Origin: Orobanche coerulescens
Lineage: Eukaryota > Streptophyta > Magnoliopsida > Lamiales > Orobanchaceae
Assembly: GCA_033398695.1 (NCBI GenBank)
Contig: JAWKAU010000041.1
Span: 682,001-746,000, forward strand
Direction of reading: 5' to 3'
DNA length: 64,000 nt
Shown here: positions 46,839 to 58,028 of the stretch, piece after piece
Numbering within the stretch: the stretch's first letter is position 1
How the letters are laid out: each line of letters opens with the position of its first letter
Notes under the pieces: generated by a model
What the model saw: the letters and a program-made list of their open reading frames with translations, nothing else
What the model was told of the DNA's origin: nothing
The model's database searches: none
Translations under genes and position numbers: made by a program

Positions 46839-48279
46839 TCTGTAATGCCCCCAAAATCTCATTGGGTTATTACAGTGCCGTGGACCCCACACCAGGAGAC
46901 CCACCAGGCGAACATGACTAAAATACATCAACTGACCAAAAAGGAAAACCACAGTCCATACTATGATATTCAACACGATATTCCGACATGAAATTTCAAC
47001 GATGGCCTGAAAGCCACTCAGCCGAAGCTGCCGATCATCACAATGGCCCGAAGCCAAACAGCCCGAAGCTATATCACATGAGGGACGAAGCCACGACACG
47101 AAGCCGTATCACAATGAGGGCCGAAGCCACGGCAAGAAGCCGTATCATAATGAGGGCCGAAGCCACAGCACGAATCCGTATCACAATGAGGTCTGAAGCC
47201 ACGGCACGAAGTCGTATCACAATGAGCGCCGAAGCCATGATACGAAACTGTATCACAATGAGGCCATCCAATAACCATGACCTACTGAACTGTAGGTGTT
47301 GGGAAACCAACCGCAAAGGTTCAAGCCCCAAGCTTACCCATTGAGCACTAGCCGAGACTAGCCTCCAAAAACCATTAATCACGTATGGTAACGATCACAA
47401 TATTACCGAATTCACAAGAATGATAATGTGCTGCCTTGAGTCGGCCAACACAACAACAATAACTCACGGATGGGCACCGTCCTCGGCGGTCCCAATTCAT
47501 ATAATTCGATTGCCTTGGGTTGGCCTATCGATAATAACAACTCAGCGGATAGGAACTATCCTCGACAGTCCCAATTCAATACCTCAACTGTCTTAGAACG
47601 ACTAATCGATAACAACGACTCAACGGATGGGAACTATCCTCGAGAGTCCCATTTAAATACCTTGATTGACTTAAAACGGCCAATTGATAACAACGAATCA
47701 ACAGATGGGAACTATCCTCGACAGTCCCATTTTAATACCTCGATTGCCTTAGAACAGCCAATCGATAACAACGACTCAATGGATGGGAACTATCCTCCAC
47801 AGTCCCAATTCAACAACAACAATAACCAACAAGTATCTCAATGCCTTGAACCGGCTATTAACGAACAACAATAACATTTGGCATTGCTGCCGAAGGGTAT
47901 CGTATCGTACAATTCCCTGATATCAACAAACTAATGAAAAGACTACGTCTCGAAATGATACAATACATTCTACACATATATGATAACATTAATCTCATTG
48001 ACTAGTACAAGTATAAAACTTGACTCAAACCGAAGGCGAGAAAGTCTTTCCACAATCAACGTCCTCCCATGAAAAGATCAATCACACGAACAACCTTGAA
48101 CGAAAAGTAATTCATTCAATAACAATCATCGACCATCTTGATATAACATCAACAACAGTACAACTTCGATTCTTACAAGAATCGCTAACTAACACACTCG
48201 AATTCTCAAGCCTTAAAGATTGTGAATCTTCGAATCATTATCTCACCCTAATGATTACATCAATAAGTTAATAACGTTC
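46839..48279 (-). repeat. Element D 5' LTR, first part
   Basis: It begins (plus strand) TGTAATGCCCCCAAAATC and includes both tandem-repeat fields in shorter form. It stops at 48279, where element E is inserted, and resumes at 61713. Confidence 0.88.
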
Positions 48280-49008
48280 TGTAACACCCTCAAAATTTTC
48301 CGGGGTATTACAGTGCCGTGAATCCCGAGCGGGACCCACAAGGCTAATTTGGTCAATAGATATTTTAAAGAAATTATTATAAAAATATGAGTCCGTAGTT
48401 ACATAACATAAGACGGAATGTTTTTGAAAGAACATAATTCAAGGCACGATTATTACATAAACGGAAGTTTCGAAAATTAAAATTAAATCATGCGGCAGCA
48501 AGACTTTATCCCAACACCGTTCAAGCCGGACCGGACCCCTCGGGAATGTCCTGCATATATTCAACAAATTTACCTGGCACGACGAATCATGCCAGACAAA
48601 CCAGGGTCAGATAATGAATATCAATAACAATAGTTTGCAACGATATACATAATATATCTACACTGTGCCACATAACAGATAGAAGATAATTCGCAGTATG
48701 ACCGACGTTGTCTTTATCTTTTTAACACATAAACCCCAAGGTCACAACCAAGGATTACGGAAGTATCCACACAGGAAACCTCGGAACGTGGGTGCCCTTT
48801 TTAGGTCTTATCCCTCAACACATTTCCCCATGGGTACGATTCAGGTTTTATCCCCAACACATCGGCCCATTCATAATACATTTTCTAGGGAAAAGACAAT
48901 CGTCGGCATTCATCGCACAATGGCACATTCATGTAATACGAACATTGCAATAAGATTAACATTTCTCGAGCAAGATTTTACTTGCCTTAAATCCGACGGT
49001 AAGTGCCT
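48280..49008 (-). repeat. Element E left LTR, first part
   Basis: Aligns with 59343-60068 of the right LTR. Broken by element F at target duplication TGCCT. Confidence 0.9.
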
Positions 49009-49505
49009 TGTTGGATTGGTACAACCACTAGAAGGGGGCTGAATAGTGCGGATAAGAGTTTTGAACTCTTTTTGTGCGGAAGCTAAACATCGGAGTAAAT
49101 AAAATGCGGAAAAGAAAGAACACAAGAAATTGTTCGAGAAGTTCGGCTATTATCGAAGCCTACGTCCCCTACCTAGTTTTATCGACTAGGAATTTTCTTA
49201 GAAACTTTGAATGCACTTTCTAGTTTAGTACCAACTCTAATTTCTTGATTTCCGGGCTCAAGAACAACCTCACTAAAACACTCTTGTTTTTCCGGGTACA
49301 AGACAACCGTACAATAAAATAATTGCGAGTAGAAACTCGACTTATATATCGCTCTTTGATACAAGAATATAGATAAGAAATGATATAACAAATATTCTTG
49401 TATCACAATGTAGAATGTGTATATCTCTCGAAATATATGCTTAAAATAGCTTGAGAATGCTTGTATGCTTAGATAAGTTGTGTGTCTTCCAAATCCTTGA
49501 AAGGT

Positions 49506-49518
49506 GCTATTTATAGCC
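49506..49518 (-). promoter_or_regulatory. TATA box of element F LTR
   Basis: The minus strand reads GGCTATAAATAGC, just downstream of the palindrome array. Conserved in the right LTR at about 52386-52398. Confidence 0.65.
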
Positions 49519-49556
49519 TTCATGAGGTGAGTTTTCCGTTGGAGCAGTGGCACTTT

Positions 49557-49910
49557 TAACGTACGTTATGTAGGCTTGGTTACATACATTACTGCTTTTA
49601 CGTACATTACAGAACTTGTGTAACGGCCGTAATGAACTCTGAAAAACAGTTCAGTGACATATGATAAAACTCTTTACGTACGTTATGGAAACATGGATTA
49701 CGTACGTTATCTTTCTGTCAAAGATCTGTTGGATGTGAAGACTTGGTGTAACGGATAATGACTTTTTCGTGTTGACTCACAACGGGCAGAATTTTGAACC
49801 TTACGTACGTTATGGATAATACATTATGTATGTTACCTGCATAAAAACACTTGCCAAAATTGTGAGTGTTACGTGCGTTATATATGAATAGTTACGTACG
49901 TTAAATGTAG
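49557..49910. repeat. TACGTACGTTA palindrome array in element F U3
   Basis: About ten copies such as TAACGTACGTTATG, GATTACGTACGTTATC and CTTTACGTACGTTATGG, plus one GTAACGGCCGTAATG of the element A type. Repeated at 52437-52790 in the other LTR. Confidence 0.88.
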
Positions 49911-50384
49911 AAAAATATGTAAAATAAATTTTGGTTAAATAACTCATCATCAAAATGTATAAAATGAATTATTAAAAATATTGAACCAACAATCTCCCCC
50001 TTTTTGATTATGACAAAATTTATATGGGAGTTTTTTGAAAAAGACGAGTTTTGGAGGATCGAAAGATTTTAAGAAAACTCTCACCCTGAATAATACTCCC
50101 CCTGAAACGAACAAGGGATATTTCAAAAACGAAACATATTTTTCTCCCCCTTTTTGTCATTAACAAAAAGACAAGAGAACCTGTAAGAGAAAATGAAACA
50201 CAAAATAGTCAACGAATATCAATAGCAACTAATAATAATCAATAGCAATGGAAATCGTCAATACGAAAAACAACACATTCATTCAAAACAAAGGTAGTAA
50301 GAGTTTATGACAATAAACATAGATAAATGCATGGAATGTTGGTGTTTAACAGAACAAAATCATCATCATAGGAAAGAAAATCCG

Positions 50385-51210
50385 CTAATCAAGGTCGGCT
50401 TCTGGAGGTGTCAGATGGATCCCGAAATGAGTACTTATACTTTTAACCATAATCTTGATCTCGCTCATTTCTTTTTCCAACTTATCCATACGATCTACCA
50501 TCTTGGACGAGGAACTCTCCTGTCTCGGGCGAGAAGGGCCGGGATGAGTAGAAAGACGAGGCCTATTATGAGCAATGCCTCGATATGTGATCCTCTCCTC
50601 CGGTCGCGGTAGGACATCACTATCAACTAAACGATCGTCATCCTTAATGTAGGCGAAGTAAACCCATCCACGGCTTCGCGTATAAAGATATCTCATGGTC
50701 CGGATGGTACCCTCGGTGACTAGGCTCCCCTCGGGATGGCGACCCCGTGTAGCCCTGTAAGATCAACTCCAGCACTCTTAAAAATCTCCGTCAAGATGGA
50801 ACCAAAGGCATTCCGGACTTGCGCTGACGGTCGACCTTGGCATAGCTTTTCTTGTGGAAAATCATTCCTTTTTCCACGAACCATTTGAGTACAATTGAAG
50901 CAAAGTTAACTTGATGGTCTTTCCAAACATGGTAAATAATTCCCATGTCGATGTTTACTAGACGCTGCTGAGCATTAACCATAGGCATTAGGCATCTAGT
51001 AATATAATCGTGAAGTAAACGAATATTGATTCCAAAGTCATTGTTTTCAAAACGGTGCGTATTTACTTCAATCACAGCTTTCTCCGTCAAGAAATCACGG
51101 ACTTTAACTTCATGAACACCATATCTTTCATCGTCAGAAAAAGTATCAATCTCTTCATCCAGAGCGGCAAATTCACCTTTGCCGCGTACAAGAAAATCAA
51201 ACTCCATCAA
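50385..51210 (-). pseudogene. Element F accessory ORF (plant-transposon-protein type), frameshifted
   Basis: The minus-strand frame starting near 51210 reads FAALDEEIDTFSDDERYGVH and LLHDYITRCLMPMV, then shifts frame near 50800 (continuing NAFGSILTEIFKSAGVDLTG) with a further stop, and ends in a C-terminal part with a short coiled coil (MVDRMDKLEKEMSEIKIMVK). This resembles the extra, function-unknown ORF found next to several plant retrotransposons (often labelled putative plant transposon protein). Lying before the purine tracts, it occupies the place of the envelope-like ORF of Sireviruses. Its function is unknown, and the envelope-like reading is inference. Confidence 0.55.
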
Positions 51211-51955
51211 ATGGATGTAAAGAGTGCGTTTCTAAATGAATCATCCAGGAGGAGGTGTATGTCAAGCAACCGCCGGTTTTTGAAGACTATGATCATCCAG
51301 ATCATGTGTACAAGATCCATAAAGCTCTCTATGGATTAAAACAATCTCCGAGAGCATGGTATGATCGTTTAAGCACTTTTCTTATTTCAAATGAGTATAA
51401 AATAGGTAATGTTGACAATAGCCTATTTATTAAGAATTTAGGTAATGATATGCTTATTTGCCAAATTTATGTGGACGACATTGTTTTTGGTGCAACTAAC
51501 GAATCTCTGTCCCAAGAATTTTCAAATCTTATGAAGGGAGAATTCGAAATGAGCATGATGGGAGAGTTGAAAAACTTTCTCAGACTCCAAATTAGGCAAC
51601 TCAATGACGGAATATTCATTCATCAATCAAAGTACGTCAATGAGCTCTTAAAGAAATTTAAGATGGAAGATTGCAAAGAAATATCTACTCATATGTCTTC
51701 TACTCTTAAGCTCGACAAAGATGAAAAAGGTAAGTCTGTTGACCAAAAACAGTATCGAGGTATGATCGGCTCTTTACTCTATTTAACTACATCTAGACCC
51801 GATAGAATTTTTGCTACTTGTTTATGTGCTCGTTTTCAAGCGAATCCTAAAGAATCCCATCTCATTGCAAGCAAAAGGATTTTTCGTTATTTAAAATATA
51901 CTGCTGGCTTAGGTCTATGATATCCATCGAGCATTGATTTTCAACTTTTTGCACA
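51175..51955 (+). pseudogene. Ty1/copia reverse transcriptase fragment, inverted within element F
   Basis: The plus strand codes for the copia RT core: KIKLHQMDVKSAFLN, KALYGLKQSPRAWYDRL, the catalytic YVDDIVFG, QYRGMIGSLLYLTTSRPD and RYLKYTAGLGL. The RT N terminus, RNase H and everything else of pol are absent. There is a frame change at about 51240-51255, and a stop (TGA in a Trp position) follows GLGL at about 51918. In the family it copies the element RNA into DNA. Its strand is opposite to that implied by the LTR purine tracts, so this piece was inverted or brought in from another copy. Confidence 0.88.
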
Positions 51956-51961
51956 ATTGGT

Positions 51962-52873
51962 ATCGGAGTAAATAAAATGCGGAAAAGAAAGAACACAAGA
52001 AATTGTTCGAGAGGTTCGGCTATTAACGAAGCCAACGTCTCCTACCTAGTTTTATCGTCTAGGACTTTTCTTAGAAACTTTGAATGCACTTTCTAGTTTA
52101 GTGCCAACTCTTACAATTTCTTGATTTCCGGGCTCAAGAACAACCTCACTAAAACACTCTTGTTTTTCCAGGTACAAGACAACCATACAATAAAACAATT
52201 GCGAGTAGGAACTTGACTTTATAATATATATCGCTCTTTGATACAAGAATATAGATAAGAAATGATAGAAAAAATATTCTCGTATCACAATGTAGAATGT
52301 GTATATGTCTCGAAATATATGCTTGAAATAGCTTGAGAATGCTTGTATGCTCAGATAAGTTGTGTGTCTTCCAAATCCTTGAAATGTGCTATTTATAGCC
52401 TTCATGAGGTGAGTTTCCCGTTGGAGCAGTGGCACTTTTAACGTACGCTATGTAGGATTGGTTACGTACGTTACCGATTTTACGTACGTTACAGAACTTG
52501 TGTAACGGCCGTAATGAAATCTGAAAAACAGTTCAGTGACATATGATAAAACTCTTTACATACGTTATGGAAATATGGATTACGTACGTTATCTTTCAGT
52601 CAAAGATCCGTTGGATGTGAAGACTTGGTGTAACGGCTAATGACTTTTTCTTGTTGACTAGAAACGGGCAGAATTTCGAACCTTACGTACGTTATGGATA
52701 ATACATTACGTATGTTACCTGCATAAAAACACTTGCCAAAATTGTGAGTGTTACGTACGTTATATATGAATAGTTACGTACGTTAAATGTAGAAAAATAT
52801 GTAAAATAAATTTTGGTTAAATAAATCATCATTAAAATATATAAAATGAATTATTAAAAATATTGTACCAACA
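51962..52873 (-). repeat. Element F 5' LTR, inner end truncated
   Basis: Aligns with 49094-49991 of the left LTR. The outer part is complete (ends CCAACA), but about 80 bp of the U5 end and the primer site are lost at the junction with the RT fragment. Confidence 0.85.
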
Positions 52874-52878
52874 TGCCT

Positions 52879-54513
52879 TACGGTAACTTGGACTTCCACG
52901 ACCGATCGAGTTTAACCTAATCACATAATCCCCGATTAACATCTCGTATGGATAATGACGAATAAAACTAGTTTCCCCTTCTCTTTTCTAACCGAACTCT
53001 TAACTTCGTTTGATTTCACCAAAGCTAGTATCATGTTTCTAAGTTCACAAGCAATACGTATTATTATGTTGTTCAATTTTTATGATTAACGATTGTTACA
53101 ACAATTTGCTCAACAATATTATCCCTAACATTATTTCGGTTGACAACAATCGACTATAGCATAATTGAATTCCATGACTATTAATCCAATTCTGTATTCC
53201 AAGTACTTCATTCAGTGGGTTACCGTTTCACACGATGATTTTGGTGCTAGATTATCAATGATGGTAATACTACCTAGTCGATTCCTCCTAGTTAATTAAT
53301 GTTGATAATCATATAGCAGGATGTGTTGCAACTAGTTTAGCATTCGGTGATGGATTCCTACGCAATTCCTCCTACAATTGATTCGTCAACTTTTACACTT
53401 CCAAGGTTGATTGAGATGGGAATTTTTGCATATGATTAATACAACAAGATGCATGAATTAATGGTTCGGAAACGAAATATACGTGCAATGATAGTTTTGA
53501 TTACTACAAGTTCGTCCAATGAGATTGTCTACGAGAGTTAGCAAAATTACCCAATTACCTGTAATCCAATAGGCATAATGACAACATTGAAGAGATACCC
53601 CAAGGTTTGATAGTCTTACCTTAATATAGGAAGAACAATGAGGAATGATGACGATCCAATGAAGAACCACGAGAAGGAATGAATAATGGATCGATTGACT
53701 TAGATAATCTTCTCCGGAGCTTGAGAAATCCCCTTCTCTATGTTAATTCAAGTGTTTGAGAGGCCAAGAATCGTGTATAGGGCTAGGAAAGGCTTCAAGG
53801 ACGCTTCACTTTAGTTTTTTGGTTGAGGGAAACAAAGGAGAAAGTGTTATTTTATGACACTTGATCATGTTAACGTACGTTAGAGCTCCAGGATTTACGT
53901 AAGTAAAAAGTATTACGTACGTAATGTGCTCTAGTTAACATGCGTAAAGGCCATCCAGAGGCTACTGCCTGGAATTCCCCCACCTATTACGTACGTAAGG
54001 TGTCATAACATACGTAAGCACCCGACCATAGCGCAAGCTAAGCTTGGAAATTAGCGTACGTTACGAGCAGTTGACTTGTTTGTCTTCTAGCACACCGAAA
54101 GTACCTCGATCCTTATCAAAAGGAAGATTCCGGTCGGGAGACCAATCCCATAATTACCTACGTAACCAAGCAATGTTTACGTACGTAATGTTACAAAACT
54201 AGCATACGTTATGCATATCATATCGCGTACGTTAGTTCAGTCCCTTAGTCATATATCATATTTTAACCACCTCAGGGTGACCACCTTTTCGCTCGTCAAC
54301 AATTCATTGGGGAACAAGACGTTAGCCACCGTCATATTCGCACCGACGATTGTCCAACGGCGTCAAGCTACATCACCTCCGTTCTATTCACATCACACAG
54401 TTGTATCGCAATAGCACTTCAGATGAAATCACATAATATAAGAAGGCAACATCACACTATAAGAAATCACATAGTACAAGGTAATTAAAGCAAGAAATAC
54501 CGGTGGTATTACA
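52879..54513 (-). repeat. Element E left LTR, second part
   Basis: Aligns with 60073-61707. It holds the U3 palindrome array (53870-54235) and, downstream in element orientation, CATAAAATAACAC (53847-53860) as a TATA candidate. Confidence 0.9.
53870..54235. repeat. TACGTACGTA palindrome array in element E U3
   Basis: Copies such as TAACGTACGTTAG, ATTACGTACGTAATG and TTACGTACGTAATG in both LTRs (second array about 61060-61425). Confidence 0.85.
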
Positions 54514-54579
54514 TACCATCCCTCTTAAAATAGTTTCGTCCCGAAACTAAGAAAATGACTCGGGATGACTCTCCTTCAT

Positions 54580-55014
54580 GCTCAACTACGTCTCCTAAGT
54601 TGCTTCCGCCATGCCGTGGTGTGACCACTGAACCTTCACAAGTGGTATGGCTTTATTTCGCAACGTTTCCATACGCCGATCCAAGATAGCGATTGGCACC
54701 TCTCTAAAGGTAGCATCGTCAGAAATTTCCACTTCTTCGAAATTGAGTTTATACTTCCTTAACTGAGAGATGTGAAAGATGTTATGCACTCCATCCAGAT
54801 GCGGCGACAGGGCTAATCGATACGCAGGCTTTCCAACCCGGTCCAATATCTCGAACGGGCCTATGAACCTTGGGCTTAACTTGACCTTCTGATCGAAACG
54901 CCAGATACCTCGCATATGTGATACTTTAACCCAAACGTGATCCCCGACTGCAAATTCCAACGATCGTTGTCGGTTTTCAGCATATGATTTATGCCGGCTC
55001 TGCGCTGCTAGCAT
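54580..55014 (-). pseudogene. Element E integrase C terminus and chromodomain
   Basis: The minus-strand frame reads LEFAVGDHVWVKVSHMRG (GPY/F-type region, with LSPRFIGPFEILDRVG), then NIFHISQLRKY and a chromodomain-like end AILDRRMETLRNKAIPLVKV, finishing in a stop where a Trp is usual. Chromodomains direct chromovirus integration to marked chromatin. This layout is characteristic of the Tekay (Del) clade. It is one frame away from the preceding integrase part. Confidence 0.88.
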
Positions 55015-55892
55015 GTGTTTTCGAACAACAGAGATCTTTTTTAATAGATTCCTGGGTTAGATCTAACTCGGTAACCACGGTGTAAAAAGCATCATCCCGG
55101 CATAATGGTGACTTGCATTTTCGCCCATACAGGGCCTCAAATGATGCCATGCCTATGCTCGCATGCCAAATGTTATTGTACGAGAACTCCACCAACCCCA
55201 AATGCTTAGCCCAATACGACAATCGAGCACACATGCCCTCAACATATTTCCAAGGTTTGTATCGTGCGCTCGGTCTGTCCATCTGTCTGAGGGTGATAGG
55301 CTGTGCTAAAATGCAACTGGGTCCCCATAGCTTTATGGATGGCTTTCCAAAAATGGGACACGTACCTGGTGTCCCTATTGGATATGATCGACGAGGGAAT
55401 GCCGTGCAGCCTCACGATCTCCCTGATGAAATTAGTGGCTAACTGTTCTATTCCGGTTGCTTCCTGAGTTGGAATAAAATGTGCCGATTTTGTTAGCTGG
55501 TCAACGATAACCCAAATTGTGTCCCTTTTTCCCAGCGCCGTTGGTAACTTGGTAACAAAATCCAGTGATATGCTTTCCCATTTCCACTCCGGAATGGGTA
55601 AGGATTGTATGATTCCGGATGGTCTGCGACGTTCAATTTTTACTTGTTGGCATGTCGTACATCGGAAGATGAATCTAGCCACTTCCCGCTTCATATTCTT
55701 CCACCAAAAACTCTTTCGCAAATCTTTGTACATTTTGATCGCTCCTGGATGAATGGAGTAGGGAGTGGAGTGTGCTTCTCTCAGTATAGTTTGCTTTAGC
55801 TCGTCATTCGGTGGAATGCAGATCCTATTCTTGAACCTCACCAAGTCCCCCTGGATCTTATAGTCGGAAACATCTCCTCCCCCGATCCTCAC
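54989..55892 (-). pseudogene. Element E integrase, frameshifted and catalytically altered
   Basis: It starts with the HHCC zinc-binding domain (EAHSTPYSIHPG ... CTTCQQVK), then the DDE core: first Asp in SLDFVTKLP, second site in ISNRDTRYVS where the first Asp of the usual SDRD is Asn, and Glu in HPQTDGQTER. A frameshift follows TIQTLE near 55240; the rest (YVEGMCARLSYWAKHLGLVEFSYN, ASFEALYGRKCKSPLC) is in another frame. The enzyme would insert cDNA into the genome; loss of the second acidic residue alone should inactivate it. Confidence 0.9.
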
Positions 55893-56390
55893 GTAGTTCG
55901 GGATCCTCCATCTGTGCTAGACGTATCTCGTCTAGTAAGGACGAGTGTATATTGATTAAGCACAGTTGTCCTTGCCTGCGTTGTACCCATACTTCAGTAC
56001 CGCTTCTCCTGATGTCTTGCTGCAGTTCGAGTTGAACTGTTATGTTGGATAACATTACTTCTTGTGTAGTTTTCCGAATAAGTTCACCAGCTACGACATT
56101 AGCCTTACCGGGGTGGTATGAGATTTCCACATCGTAGTCTTTGATTAGCTCCAACCAGCGCCTCTGTCTCATGTTTAATTCCCTCTGGGTGAAGATATAT
56201 TTCAAGCTCTTATGGTCTGTGAAAATATTGCAAGTAACTCCGTAAAGATAGTGGCTCCAAATTTTGAGGGCGTGTACCACTGCGGCTAGCTCTAAGTCAT
56301 GCGTCTGGTAATTAATTTCGTACGGCTTAAGTTGTCGAGATTTGTATGCAATAACTCTGTCGTTCTGCATGAAGACACATCCCAGTCCAT
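55893..56390 (-). pseudogene. Element E RNase H domain
   Basis: The minus-strand frame contains [39 protein letters not shown], the [12 protein letters not shown] motif and [13 protein letters not shown]. The last motif normally reads ADALS; here it is AGELI, so an acidic active-site residue is altered. RNase H removes RNA from the hybrid during reverse transcription. Confidence 0.88.
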
Positions 56391-57330
56391 GTTTAGATGC
56401 ATCCGTATATATAATGAATCATTCCGTCCCGTGCGGTATCACTAACATTGGGGGCAGTAGTCAGCCTCCTCTTGAGTTCGTCAAAGCTCTTCTGACAGTC
56501 CGTAGTCCATACAAACTTGGTACTTTTTCTCAGTAGGTTCGTTAGTGGTGTAGCGATACAGGAAAAAGCCTCGACGAACCTTCGATCATAACCCGCCAAT
56601 ACTAGAAAACTCCTTACCTCCTTGATGTTCTTCGGCGGTTCCCAACTCATTATCATTTTGATCTTTTTTTGATCGACCTTAAAGCCCTTTGCCGAGACAA
56701 CATGTAGGAGGAAAATAACTTTTGGCATCCAGAATTCGCACTTGGCAAGTTTGGCATAAAGTTGGTGTTGCCTCAACACGCTCAGTACCTACCTCAAATG
56801 TTCTTCATGTTCCTATCGGCTTCGAGAATAAATTAGGATGTTGTCAATAAAAACCATGACGCACTTATCGAGGAAATCAATTAAAACTCTGTTCATCAAC
56901 TCCATGAAAACGGATGGGGCATTGGTCAAACCAAATGATACAATGATATACTCGTAATGTCCATACCTTGATCAAAATGCAGTCTTAGGTATATCTTCCT
57001 ACCAAATCCTCAATTGGTGATATCCTGACCGTAGATCGATCTTCGAAAACACAACTGCCCCCTTTAATTGATCTAGGAGATAATCTATTCTTTGAAGTGG
57101 ATAACGATTCTTGATAGTAACCTTAGTCAATGCACAAGTGTAGAGAGTTATCTTTCTTTTTAACAAAGAGTACCGGCGCGCCCCACGGTGAGGTGCTCGG
57201 GTGGATTAATCCTTTCTCCAGTAGATCTTCGAGATGTATCTTCAATTCTTTCATCTAGGCCGGTGCCATCCTATTAGGAGCTTTGGAAATAGGTCTCGTC
57301 CCCGACTCAAGTTCAATGGAGAGATCAACT
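56391..57330 (-). pseudogene. Element E reverse transcriptase, several breaks
   Basis: Conserved pieces in order on the minus strand: [60 protein letters not shown], and the thumb AKLAKCEFW and AYDRRF-like segments. The catalytic FIDD of this clade is FIDN here (about 56830-56850), removing a metal-binding Asp. There are stops after MAPA (about 57255), after IW, and after AF, and frame changes near 57120-57170. Confidence 0.88.
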
Positions 57331-57619
57331 TCTCGGTGCGGCGGCAACCCTGGTAGTTCATTGTGAAAGACGTCTGGGAATTCATTCACCACCGGGATGT
57401 TCACGACCGAAAGTTGTGATGTATCCTCTTGGAGAACATAACACCAATAGTACATTTCTCGAGAATTACAGGAGACTTCAGATGCAAGAAGGCTGAGAGA
57501 CCCTTTCGTACTGAAGTGTTCTCGACCTTTGATAACATGCATGGTACCATCGCAAGCCATGATGGAAATAATCAAGTGGTAGGTATCCAATATCGTCTTG
57601 TGCAAGAGCATCCGGTCCA

Positions 57620-57990
57620 TACCTAAAATTATATCTTCATTCTGAAGCGGGAAAATCGTAAGATTTGCAGTCTAACTACGATCAGTGATGTGAATCTGAC
57701 AGTCTCAAACTTCTAGATTTCCGCCTACTCTACTACCCTCGGGTAGCTTAACAGTAAAGGATTCACAAGGCACACAAGCAATATTTAAACACTCAACACA
57801 TTCAACAGATATAAATGAATGCGTGGCTCCAGTATCAAATAGTACATGAATAGGATGGGCATTAACAATAAGTGTACATGAGATATCTGGCGTGGACTGA
57901 CCATCCGTAGCCGTCAGTTCAAATACACGGGATGGTAATGAATCAGAAGAGGATGAATTGTCACCACCGTGCCCACGCCCTCGACCGGCA
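57620..57990 (-). pseudogene. Element E aspartic protease
   Basis: The minus-strand frame has ISCTLIVNAHPIHVLFDTGATHSF, shown here as short motifs HVLFDTGATHSF (catalytic DTG near 57826-57840) and LNIACVPCESFTVKLPEG, then stops in the strand that follows (about 57695 and 57672). The protease cleaves the Gag-Pol chain. Confidence 0.85.
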
Positions 57991-58028
57991 TCGTGAGGTG
58001 GAGGTTTAATCTGGTGGGGTGGAGCTTG

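Larger units (their letters stand above)
49009..49991 (-). repeat. Element F 3' LTR
   Basis: 983 bp. TATA box on the minus strand GGCTATAAATAGC (49506-49518); U3 array of TACGTACGTTA words at 49557-49910. Outer end carries CACTAGAAGGGGGCTGAATAG. Confidence 0.88.
49009..52873 (-). mobile_element. Element F: Sirevirus-like Ty1/copia element, internally rearranged
   Basis: 3865 bp with perfect target duplication TGCCT (49004-49008 and 52874-52878), ends TGTTGG...CCAACA, left LTR 49009-49991 and right LTR about 51962-52873 (lacking about 80 bp at its inner end). Purine tracts AAAAAGGGGGAGA lie inside the left LTR (about 49992-50010) and again near 50143-50160; several such tracts are a Sirevirus trait. 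An accessory ORF is on the minus strand (50385-51210), but the reverse-transcriptase fragment (51180-51950) runs on the plus strand, opposite to the LTR polarity. gag, protease, integrase and primer site are missing. Confidence 0.88.
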
